Part shown: positions 6,207 to 11,613 of the stretch, piece by piece
How positions within the stretch are numbered: the stretch's first letter is position 1
How the letters are laid out: every line of letters starts with the position of its first letter
Source of the DNA: an uncultured cyanobacterium
GTDB lineage: Bacteria; Cyanobacteriota; Cyanobacteriia; PCC-6307; Cyanobiaceae
Reading direction: 5' to 3'
Length of the DNA stretch: 11,947 nucleotides
NCBI GenBank assembly: GCA_903934745.1
Contig: CAIZOZ010000416.1
Location: 1-11,947, forward strand
Notes under the pieces: generated by a model
Seen by the model: the letters and a program-made list of their open reading frames with translations, nothing else
Told to the model about the DNA's origin: nothing
The model's database searches: none
Position numbers and translations under genes: made by a program

Positions 6207-6727
6207 TGACCTGGCGGAAGCGGCTCCGGAGCGACGAGACCTACCTGGCCCTGGTGGATCGGGCGGAGCGTCAGCTCGCCAAAATCCTCGCCGGCGGGTT
6301 GTTGCTGGTGTTGGTGCTGGCGGCCCTGCAGCTGATTGTCGTCCTGATCCAGGATCTATTTCAGCGCCGCACCCTCTGGATCGGTGAGCCGCTGATCCGG
6401 CTGCTCGGCGATCTGCTCACCCTGCTGATTGGCCTGGAGGTGCTGCAGAACATCACCTCCTATCTGCGCCGCAGGGTGGTGCAGATCGATCTGGTGCTGC
6501 TCACGGCGATGACGGCGGTGGGGCGGAAGGTGATCGTGTTGCCCCCTGGTTCGGAAAACAAACCGCTGCTGCTGGTGGGGCTCGGTGTTGTTGTGCTGGC
6601 CCTGGCCCTGGCCTACTGGCTGGTGCGCCATTCGGCTCGGCTCAACATGGAGACCAGTGCAGAGCCAGCCAGATCGTTCCAGGCTCCGGATCCGTCCGTT
6701 CGACCCGATGACGGCGATGGGCACTGA
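6206..6727 (+). CDS. PsiE-family (phosphate-starvation-inducible) membrane protein
   Basis: A 173-residue membrane protein with four predicted helices at about 28-50, 63-83, 92-112 and 120-140. The family stretch is LLGDLLTLLIGLEVLQNITSY, then LRRRVVQIDLVLLTAMTAVGR and KVIVL, which matches PsiE: a GLE motif, an SYLR turn and an ARKVI-like end. The name comes from E. coli phosphate starvation; the biochemical role is unknown. Nothing in the upstream sequence shows a Pho box. The ATG overlaps the preceding stop (TGATG). Residues from about 146 onward form a polar tail encoded entirely antisense to the Nif11-cupin gene. Confidence 0.82.
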   Translation: MTWRKRLRSDETYLALVDRAERQLAKILAGGLLLVLVLAALQLIVVLIQDLFQRRTLWIGEPLIRLLGDLLTLLIGLEVLQNITSYLRRRVVQIDLVLLTAMTAVGRKVIVLPPGSENKPLLLVGLGVVVLALALAYWLVRHSARLNMETSAEPARSFQAPDPSVRPDDGDGH

Positions 6728-7163
6728 GCAGCAGGCTGTCGCCGCGGTTGAGTTCCCTGGGCTCTGGCTCATCGGCGCAGCGAAGGCTGGCGCTGCCCTG
6801 CAGGATCGTCACCCATTCCGGCTGGGGCTGGTCATACCAGAAGCCTTCCGGACTGGAGGCCTGACAGGAATGAATCCGCTCCAGCCGCAGGCCGGCGGTT
6901 TCGATCAGGGTCTCGACCCGCTCCTGGCCTGCTGGCGGGCAGCTTCCCGCCAGCAGGTTGGCGTCGCCGGCCTGGGCGATGGCGGCTTCCCCCCAGCGCC
7001 GGCCGATTTCAAAGCCCTGCTGCCGGGCCAGCGCCACCACCTCCTGGTGGTGGCTGCAACGCCGTAGAGCCGCGCGCAGCTCCGGATCGGCCTCACTGCG
7101 GGCGACGAAGGCGTTGAGTTGGCGCACCTTTTCAAGGAAGGCTTGCAGCTGGGCCTCGGCCAT
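6642..7163 (-). CDS. Nif11 domain / cupin domain fusion protein
   Basis: A 173-residue protein with two parts. Residues 1-60 resemble the Nif11 domain (MAEAQLQAFLEKV, then SEADPELRAAL and EVVALARQQGFEIG), otherwise best known from leader peptides of cyanobacterial ribosomal natural products. Residues about 105-172 form a small cupin barrel (EGFWYDQPQPEWVTILQG, GDSLLLSAHRRHRVE, GTIWLALHW). Cupin motif 1 has Gln-Pro-Gln-Pro-Glu where many cupins have HxH, so metal binding is uncertain, although HRRH in motif 2 remains. No GG cleavage site or Cys/Ser-rich core is present, so it is not an obvious lanthipeptide precursor. It starts 17 bases after the GNAT gene, an apparent two-gene operon. Its last 86 bases overlap the end of the psiE-like gene. 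Confidence 0.8.
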   Translation of the reverse strand: MAEAQLQAFLEKVRQLNAFVARSEADPELRAALRRCSHHQEVVALARQQGFEIGRRWGEAAIAQAGDANLLAGSCPPAGQERVETLIETAGLRLERIHSCQASSPEGFWYDQPQPEWVTILQGSASLRCADEPEPRELNRGDSLLLSAHRRHRVERTDPEPGTIWLALHWSPC

Positions 7164-7180
7164 GGCGGCGCTGGGATCGG

Positions 7181-7711
7181 TCAGGGCAGGTCTTTGATCA
7201 TCCGCCAGCGTCGGAAGGGTTGGCCGGCGAACAGCAGCTCCTCCTCCGCTTCAATCTGCCAGCCCAGGGTTTGCAGCAGGGGTCGGGAGAGTTGGCTGGC
7301 TTCGGTGCGCAGGCGCCGGCAGTGCTGGCGCCTGGCTTCGCTTTCCAGGGCTTGCACCAACTGGCGGCCTCGCCCCTGCCGGCAGGAGCGGCCGCGGCAA
7401 TAGAGCAGTGACAGCCGATCGATCGGATCGAGCAGGGCGAAGGCCTCAATCACGGTTGGATCGGTCGCGTCACAACTGGCCAGTCCGTAGCCCCGGTGCA
7501 GGCCATCGCGCACCTCGGGATGGCGTTCGGCGTGGTGGGCCCAGGCTTCGATCTGGGCCGGCCCATACAGGCCCTGGGCCTGGCTGAGCACGGCGTCGCG
7601 GTAAACGCTGATCAGCTCGGGCCCATCCTCGGCCGTCAGTCGACGGATCACCGGCCCCAACTGCAACGGCAGAGCTCCATTCTGCGGCCGTGTGGCAAGG
7701 ATGGGGCGCAT
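7181..7711 (-). CDS. GNAT family N-acetyltransferase
   Basis: A 176-residue protein predicted to move an acetyl group from acetyl-CoA to an amine; the substrate is unknown. The fold starts at VIRRLTAEDGPELISVYRDA. LYGPAQIEAWA follows, then the strand EAFALLDPIDRLSLLYCRG and acetyl-CoA loop motif CRQGRGRQLVQALESEAR. The end, LLQTLGWQIEAEEEL, is typical of the family. ATG 7711 has AGGG about five bases upstream. The first 20 residues are not family-like, and in-frame GTG 7651 would start the protein exactly at the first strand. The later start would also relieve the crowding with the divergent cytochrome gene, whose likely start is only 15 bases away from 7711. Confidence 0.82.
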   Translation of the reverse strand: MRPILATRPQNGALPLQLGPVIRRLTAEDGPELISVYRDAVLSQAQGLYGPAQIEAWAHHAERHPEVRDGLHRGYGLASCDATDPTVIEAFALLDPIDRLSLLYCRGRSCRQGRGRQLVQALESEARRQHCRRLRTEASQLSRPLLQTLGWQIEAEEELLFAGQPFRRWRMIKDLP

Positions 7712-7726
7712 CTTTGCCCTGGGTCT

Positions 7727-8095
7727 GTGCCACGTTTGCTGAAGCCGCTGCTCGGCCTGGCTCTGTCGATGCTGCTGGGGCTAGGGGTGGGTTGGCCGGC
7801 GCCTGTCTGGGGCGTTGAGCTGCAGGCCGGGATGGCCGAGCGGGGAGAAGCGCTGTTTTCAGCCCACTGTGTGGGTTGCCATGCCGGTGGTGGCAACATT
7901 CAGCGCCGTGGCAAAACGCTGCGCCTGGCCGCGCTGGAGAAGCAGCAGCTGGCCAGCCCCGAGGCGATCGCCCGGATCGCCGCCGCAGGTATTGGCCAGA
8001 TGTCTGGCTATGACAAGGCTCTGGGCGCTGGTGGTGCCGAGGCGGTGGGGAGCTGGGTCTGGTCTCAGGCCCAGGCCGGCTGGCCGCAGGCCTGA
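7727..8095 (+). CDS. Cytochrome c6-like class I c-type cytochrome
   Basis: A 122-residue precursor of a small soluble electron carrier in the thylakoid lumen or periplasm. With GTG 7727, the signal peptide is MPRLLKPLLGLALSMLLG onward, cleaved near residue 29. The mature part opens VELQAGMAERGEALFSAHC. The heme site is CVGCH (Cys48, Cys51, His52), followed by AGGGNIQRRGKTL, the position where c6 proteins have AGGNNxxxxxKTL. Met92 in GQMSGYDKAL is the likely sixth heme ligand. Mature length of about 93 residues fits c6. It could be the PSI donor PetJ or one of the c6B/c6C relatives; the unusual GQMSGYD heme-Met loop argues against a canonical PetJ. An internal ATG at 7769 would cut the signal peptide. 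Confidence 0.82.
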   Translation: MPRLLKPLLGLALSMLLGLGVGWPAPVWGVELQAGMAERGEALFSAHCVGCHAGGGNIQRRGKTLRLAALEKQQLASPEAIARIAAAGIGQMSGYDKALGAGGAEAVGSWVWSQAQAGWPQA

Positions 8096-8211
8096 AGGCG
8101 CTGGCCCGGAAGCTGGAGTTCCAGATCCGGAGCGGGACAGCGACGCCCGTGGCCTGGCCAGGTGCAGATGGGCTGGCAACCCAGCACACCGGCTCCAGTC
8201 TTCCCTTCTTT

Positions 8212-8246
8212 CGCCAGGGTCGCCGCTGTTCAGGGGGACCCTGGCG
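8212..8246. terminator. Perfect 10-bp inverted repeat between convergent genes, possible terminator
   Basis: CGCCAGGGTC (8212-8221) and GACCCTGGCG (8237-8246) form a perfect 10-bp stem with a 15-base loop. It lies between the cytochrome gene (ends 8095) and the minus-strand YciI gene (ends 8249), where a bidirectional terminator is expected. No U-tract follows on either strand, so intrinsic termination is not assured. The rest of 8096-8211 shows no gene. Confidence 0.4.
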
Positions 8247-8248
8247 CT

Positions 8249-8515
8249 TCAGAAGGCCTGAATCCAGGGATACACCCGAAGCTCTGTCCAGATCCCCTGC
8301 CGCCAGTAGATGTCGTGATGGAGCAAGGCTTCCACCTGCTGCTGGCTGTCGGCTTCATAGAGGCCGAAGACATGGGTGCTGTCTGCGGTGGGCCCCAGGG
8401 TGAGCAGCAGGCCGGCCTCCTTCTGGCGTTGCAGCCCTTCGAGGTGCTCCTGCCGGAAGGGAGTGCGCTTCTCGAGGGCGTGATCGCAGTAGGTGCCCCA
8501 GAGGACGAATTTCAT
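8249..8515 (-). CDS. YciI family protein
   Basis: An 88-residue protein of the YciI-like (dimeric alpha+beta barrel) superfamily. It starts MKFVLWGTYCDHALEKRTPF, then has RQEHLEGLQRQKEAGLLLTLG and STHVFGLYEADSQQQVEALL, and ends IYWRQGIWTELRVYPW. The order is strand, His-containing helix, second strand, helix and final RVYPW strand, as in YciI. YciI proteins carry out or assist small-molecule chemistry, but the specific reaction here is unknown. It follows the Nif11 gene by 22 bases and is probably co-transcribed. It reads through to the inverted repeat at 8212-8246. Confidence 0.82.
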   Translation of the reverse strand: MKFVLWGTYCDHALEKRTPFRQEHLEGLQRQKEAGLLLTLGPTADSTHVFGLYEADSQQQVEALLHHDIYWRQGIWTELRVYPWIQAF

Positions 8516-8537
8516 GGTGGGAAGCGCCTGCCGCCGA

Positions 8538-8819
8538 TCAGGTGAGCGACTCGCGCCGCAGATAGACGCGAATCAGTTTCTCGTCCATCAGTCCTTCGCG
8601 GGCATAGGGCTGTTCGTTGCAGAGCTCAAAGACCTTGATCAAGGTTTCGGCCCGGAAACTCTGGCCGCCGGCCTTGGCGATGTCGCTGACTTCCATGGCG
8701 GTCTGCACCAGGTTGAGCTGCTCGCGCAGAGGCGGCTCCTGCTGGATGCGGGCCAGGAAGGCGAGCAGCTGGTCGAGTTCAGCGCGATCGAGTTGATCGC
8801 GCTCAAGGGTGTCGCTCAT
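8538..8819 (-). CDS. Free-standing Nif11-like domain protein
   Basis: A 93-residue protein. Residues about 14-62 look like a Nif11 domain: AELDQLLAFLARIQQEPPLR, then MEVSDIAKAGGQSFRAETL, matching the family pattern of a helix beginning QLxAFLxxxQ, a PxLRxxL step and a later IAxxxGxxFxAxxL. The remaining residues (FELCNEQPYAREGLMDEKLI) contain a single Cys and no double-Gly cleavage site, so a modified-peptide core is not evident. The role is unknown; some Nif11 proteins are presumably not peptide precursors. It begins a two-gene minus-strand unit with the YciI gene. A second Nif11 domain is encoded 1.4 kb away in the Nif11-cupin fusion. Confidence 0.65.
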   Translation of the reverse strand: MSDTLERDQLDRAELDQLLAFLARIQQEPPLREQLNLVQTAMEVSDIAKAGGQSFRAETLIKVFELCNEQPYAREGLMDEKLIRVYLRRESLT

Positions 8820-8881
8820 GGTGAAGGCTGATCCTGCCGGTCATAGTGATCCCCATCCCTACCCCGCGTCTACAGGGGGCA

Positions 8882-8909
8882 GATCTGGGGCTGGTGATCT
8901 GGGGCTCGC
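8882..8909. repeat. Short direct repeat in a divergent intergenic region
   Basis: GATCTGGGGCT occurs at 8882-8892 and 8896-8906, spaced as two 14-base units. It lies between the minus-strand Nif11 gene and the plus-strand lipoprotein gene and could be an operator or a slippage product. No convincing -35/-10 pair is visible in 8820-8942. Confidence 0.6.
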
Positions 8910-8942
8910 GGACTTCATGATGGAGCTGGTTGCGTTGATCGC

Positions 8943-9179
8943 ATGGGCTCGCTTCTGCGCTGGCTGCCCCTGGGCTTGCTTGCCTTGCTGACGGCCTGTG
9001 GCCCCGTCTACCGGGCCAGGGCCGAACCCCCGGCTGTCCCGATCGGCACGAAGGGTTGGGGCAACGGGGTGCGGATGGATGATGCCGCTGGCTGGACCGA
9101 CACGATCTTGCTGGCGCCAGGGGGACCGATTCAGTGGTCATGGGCTCCGGGTGCGAACCGGCAGGGAGAGCGCCTTTGA
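8943..9179 (+). CDS. Small predicted lipoprotein
   Basis: A 78-residue protein. MGSLLRWLPLGLLALLTAC is a type II signal peptide with lipobox LTAC at Cys19, so the mature form (about 60 residues) should be lipid-anchored. The mature sequence (GPVYRARAEPPAVPIGTKGW, then GVRMDDAAGWTDTILLAPGG) matches no family I know; it is rich in Gly, Pro and Trp. Start ATG 8943 has a poor ribosome-binding site, but the lipobox fixes the frame. Its stop is 13 bases from the trpA stop, tail to tail. It stands alone on this strand, so there is no operon clue to function. Confidence 0.65.
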   Translation: MGSLLRWLPLGLLALLTACGPVYRARAEPPAVPIGTKGWGNGVRMDDAAGWTDTILLAPGGPIQWSWAPGANRQGERL

Positions 9180-9192
9180 GGGCTGGCAGCCG

Positions 9193-10029
9193 TCAGCTGT
9201 CGAGGGCGCTGCGCAGCTCGGCGCAGAAGCGGCCGGCGGCGGCGGCCACCGACTCTCCAGCCTCGTGGGCTTGGGCCATCACCTTCACCAGGGCGCTGCC
9301 GACAATGGCGCCATCGGCTCCCCAGTCGCGCACCTGACGGGCCTGGGCTGGTCCGGAGATGCCGAAGCCCACGGCGATCGGCGTGGAACCTTGGTGCTTG
9401 AGTTGCTGCACCAGGGGCTCCACCCGCGATTCCAGGTTGGTGCGCACCCCGGTGACACCGGTGACGCTGACCAGGTAAGTGAAGCCGCGGCTGGCGCCAT
9501 GGATGCGGGCCATCCGTTCGGCCGGCGTGGTGGGGGCCACTAGCAGGATCAGATCGAGGCCGGCTGCGGTGGCGATCGCCGAAAGCTTCTCGGCTTCTTC
9601 CAGCGGCAGATCCGGCACCACCAGACCGGCGGCACCGGCGGCGGCGGCCTCCCGGCAGAAATTCTCCATGCCGCGATTGAGCAGGGGATTGCTGTAGGTG
9701 AACAGCACCACCGGGATCAGCAGTTCGCCGGCCAGGCTGGCCAGCATCGTCAGCACGGCGCCGGGAGTGGTGCCGGCCGCGAGCGCTCGGCTGGCAGCAG
9801 CCTGGATCACCGGTCCATCGGCGAGCGGATCGCTGTAGGGAATGCCCAGCTCGATCAGATCGGCGCCGGCTTGCTGCAGCGCCAGCAGGGTGGCCCGGGT
9901 GGTGGCGAGGTTTGCATCTCCCGCCATCAGAAAGGGCATCAGCGCGCAGCGACCCTGCTGTCTCAGCGTGGCGAAGCGTCGCTCAATCGCGGTGGGGTTG
10001 GTGGCGGCGGTGCTGAGGGTGGCGCTCAT
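9193..10029 (-). CDS. trpA: Tryptophan synthase alpha subunit
   Basis: A 278-residue protein that cleaves indole-3-glycerol phosphate to indole and glyceraldehyde 3-phosphate, passing indole to TrpB. It has the TIM-barrel signature ELGIPYSDPLADGP with catalytic Glu60 and Asp71 (equivalents of Glu49 and Asp60 in the E. coli enzyme). Further family features are PVVLFTYSNPLLNRG, GLVVPDLPLEEAE, FTYLVSVTGVTGVR and the phosphate-loop GFGISGPAQ with GAIVGSALV. All are intact and the length is normal. It lies 54 bases downstream of the DUF3007 gene, in the ndhL-DUF3007-trpA order common in cyanobacteria. No other trp genes are nearby, so the pathway is dispersed. Confidence 0.97.
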   Translation of the reverse strand: MSATLSTAATNPTAIERRFATLRQQGRCALMPFLMAGDANLATTRATLLALQQAGADLIELGIPYSDPLADGPVIQAAASRALAAGTTPGAVLTMLASLAGELLIPVVLFTYSNPLLNRGMENFCREAAAAGAAGLVVPDLPLEEAEKLSAIATAAGLDLILLVAPTTPAERMARIHGASRGFTYLVSVTGVTGVRTNLESRVEPLVQQLKHQGSTPIAVGFGISGPAQARQVRDWGADGAIVGSALVKVMAQAHEAGESVAAAAGRFCAELRSALDS

Positions 10030-10083
10030 CGGCGCGTTCAGGCTGGCGTTGACTGCGAGCCTACGGGGCAGGGGCCTACGGGC

Positions 10084-10419
10084 TCACATCTCGGCATCCG
10101 CCTGGATCTGTCCCACTTCGGTCAGCAGTTTGGTCTGCTCCTCCGGACTGAGCGCGTCGAACTTGGCCTGCAGGGCGTCGTCGGTGACGGCGTCGTAGGC
10201 GCTGCGGTAGGTGCGGCGCTGCTCCATGTAGGTCATTTTGCCGGTGACGACCCGCAGCAGGTAGCTGCTGGTCCAGCCCACCACGAGCAGCATCAGAATC
10301 CCGGAGGCGGCGATGCCCGGGCTGAACCCCTCCAGGCCGCTGGCCTGGAAACCCAGGTAACCCAGGCCCCCCAGGGCGAAAATCGCCAGGCCCAGCAGAA
10401 GGGCTCCTTTGCGCGTCAT
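10084..10419 (-). CDS. DUF3007 family membrane protein
   Basis: A 111-residue cyanobacterial/plastid-type protein. Two hydrophobic segments, ALLLGLAIFALGGLGYLGF and GIAASGILMLLVVGWTSSYL, are followed by the family's basic-polar stretch RVVTGKMTYMEQRRTYRSAYD. A charged helix follows (ALSPEEQTKLLTEVGQIQ). The function is unknown, but the position next to ndhL is conserved, so an NDH-1 or thylakoid role is a reasonable guess. ATG 10419 overlaps the ndhL stop by four bases (ATGA), indicating coupled translation. Confidence 0.87.
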   Translation of the reverse strand: MTRKGALLLGLAIFALGGLGYLGFQASGLEGFSPGIAASGILMLLVVGWTSSYLLRVVTGKMTYMEQRRTYRSAYDAVTDDALQAKFDALSPEEQTKLLTEVGQIQADAEM

Positions 10420-10724
10420 GCCCTCGAGGGCCCCTGGCCGGCCATGCGCAGATTGAGGAAGGGCGCGAACAGGATCAGGCCTGGAAAAAAGAGAAACACC
10501 AGCCCGTAGATCGCCGTGCGCTCGATCTTGCCCATCAGCGTCCAGCGCTTCACCAGCCACCAGTAGAGGGCCAGCGGAACCACCACCAGATAGGCACCGG
10601 CCAGGACGGCGTAGAGCGCCAGCACCAGCAGGGTCTCGCCCGAGAGCTGGAACGGCAGGTTGAACGGGAGTGCCGTGGTGATGGAGCTCAACAACCCGAA
10701 CAGCGGCACGGCGCCCAAAGCCAA
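10416..10724 (-). CDS. ndhL: NAD(P)H-quinone oxidoreductase subunit L (NDH-1)
   Basis: A membrane subunit found in cyanobacterial/plastid-type NDH-1, which takes electrons from ferredoxin to plastoquinone in respiration and cyclic electron flow. The recognisable core is LYAVLAGAYLVVVPLALYWW, LVKRWTLMGKIERTAIYGLV and FLFFPGLILFAPFLNLR, a near-textbook NdhL with two helices. The start is uncertain. The longest frame uses TTG 10724 (102 residues), but NdhL is usually nearer 80 and in-frame GTG 10709 or a later TTG may be used. No clear ribosome-binding site decides. It is first in a unit with the DUF3007 gene and trpA. Confidence 0.92.
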   Translation of the reverse strand: MALGAVPLFGLLSSITTALPFNLPFQLSGETLLVLALYAVLAGAYLVVVPLALYWWLVKRWTLMGKIERTAIYGLVFLFFPGLILFAPFLNLRMAGQGPSRA

Positions 10725-10733
10725 CGGAGCGCA

Positions 10734-10743
10734 AATCTAGGAT
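10734..10743. promoter_or_regulatory. Possible bidirectional -10 region between ndhL and tRNA-Leu
   Basis: AATCTAGGAT reads TAGGAT on the plus strand (10738-10743), nine bases before the tRNA 5' end, and TAGATT on the minus strand (10739-10734) facing ndhL. Both resemble sigma-70 -10 hexamers. No good -35 is seen for either. If the minus-strand hexamer is used, TTG 10724 would be almost leaderless, favouring a later ndhL start. Confidence 0.35.
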
Positions 10744-10751
10744 GGGCCGGT

Positions 10752-10835
10752 GGGGGCATGGCGGAAGTGGTAGACGCAGCGCACTTAAAATGCGCAGACG
10801 GCGACGTTGTGGGGGTTCAAGTCCCCCTGCCCCCA
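10752..10835 (+). tRNA. tRNA-Leu (anticodon UAA), intronless
   Basis: An 84-base class II tRNA. The acceptor stem GGGGGCA (10752-10758) pairs with TGCCCCC (10828-10834), discriminator A at 10835. The D-arm contains AGTGGTAGACGC. The anticodon stem GCGCA/TGCGC (10779-10783, 10791-10795) closes the loop CTTAAAA, with TAA at 10786-10788, reading UUA codons. A long variable arm typical of tRNA-Leu follows. The T-arm is GGGGG-TTCAAGT-CCCCC (10811-10827). CCA is not encoded. The anticodon loop is uninterrupted, so the group I intron found in this gene in many cyanobacteria is absent. Confidence 0.97.
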
Positions 10836-10968
10836 TTGACTTTGCGCCAGGCCTGCTGCCAGAGCAACGGGCGATCGGGCACCAAGATTCTGATTGGTGA
10901 CCGTCGGTACGGCCCCGCGGTCGAACGCGCCCGGACTGGCTAACAAGGGGAGAGGACCGCGAGGGCTC

Positions 10969-11613
10969 ATGTCGGCGGCCACCCCATGTCCAACCAGTGC
11001 TGCCCAGGGTTCTGGTCCCGACTTGCCTGGTGTGCTCCCCAGCGCGGGGCCTGGATCGGGCGCCGGTTCCCAGGCCGATGGCCTGCCGGGCCAGGGGCCC
11101 AGCGACGGCGATGAGCGCATCGTCCGGTTGATCCGCCGCCTGGGCAGCCAGAGCGATGGCTTGATTGAAGTGCTGCACCAGGTGCAGGAGATCCACGGCT
11201 ATCTGCCGAAGTCAGCCCTGGTCCAGGTGGCCCGCGCGCTGCAGCTACCCCTGAGCCGGGTCTACGGCGTGGCCAGCTTCTACCACCTGTTTCGGCTCCA
11301 TCCGCCCAGCGAACATCGCTGCGCTGTCTGTCTGGGCACGGCCTGCTTTGTGCGCGGCGGCGGGGCGTTGGCCGTCTGTCTGCAGCGGCGGCTGGGCCTG
11401 GAGCTGGATCAGGCCCGTGAGGACGGCAGCTGGGCCCTGGAGCGGCTGAGCTGCATCGGGGCCTGCGGCCAGGCGCCTGTGCTGCTGCTTGATGGCGTGT
11501 TGTGCAGCGCTCCACCGGCGACCCCTGCGGCGGCAGAGCCGGCGGCCGCGCCGCAAGGGCTCGATCGCTGGCTCACCAGCCTGGGTCTGCCTACCGCCGC
11601 GGAGAGCCGCTGA
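10969..11613 (+). CDS. hoxE: Bidirectional [NiFe] hydrogenase diaphorase subunit HoxE
   Basis: A 214-residue [2Fe-2S] subunit of the NAD(P)-linked Hox hydrogenase, related to NuoE. The core begins at about residue 45 (DERIVRLIRRLGSQSDGLIE) and continues VQEIHGYLPKSALVQVARAL and LSRVYGVASFYHLFRLHP. The cluster ligands are Cys121 and Cys126 in CLGTAC and Cys162 and Cys166 in CIGAC, in thioredoxin-like spacing. ATG 10969 gives a Pro/Gly/Ala-rich N-terminal extension of about 45 residues that most HoxE proteins lack, and the C-terminus carries another Ala/Pro linker. The open frame continues upstream to 10894 with no better start. GAGGG lies just before the ATG. The stop overlaps the hoxF start by one base. 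Confidence 0.93.
   Translation: MSAATPCPTSAAQGSGPDLPGVLPSAGPGSGAGSQADGLPGQGPSDGDERIVRLIRRLGSQSDGLIEVLHQVQEIHGYLPKSALVQVARALQLPLSRVYGVASFYHLFRLHPPSEHRCAVCLGTACFVRGGGALAVCLQRRLGLELDQAREDGSWALERLSCIGACGQAPVLLLDGVLCSAPPATPAAAEPAAAPQGLDRWLTSLGLPTAAESR

Noticed and set aside
8162..8545. Plus-strand frame of 127 codons overlapping the YciI gene
   Set aside because: It is a shadow of YciI on the minus strand, with no recognisable domains.
7963..9580. GGCGATCGCC (HIP1) at 7963-7972 and 9571-9580
   Set aside because: HIP1 is a cyanobacterial hallmark, but two copies in about 12 kb of GC-rich sequence are not clearly above chance, and both are within coding regions.
10836..10968. TTGACT just after tRNA-Leu as a -35 for hoxE
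   Set aside because: No -10 hexamer is found at the expected spacing, and no AbrB- or LexA-like box is evident in the gap.
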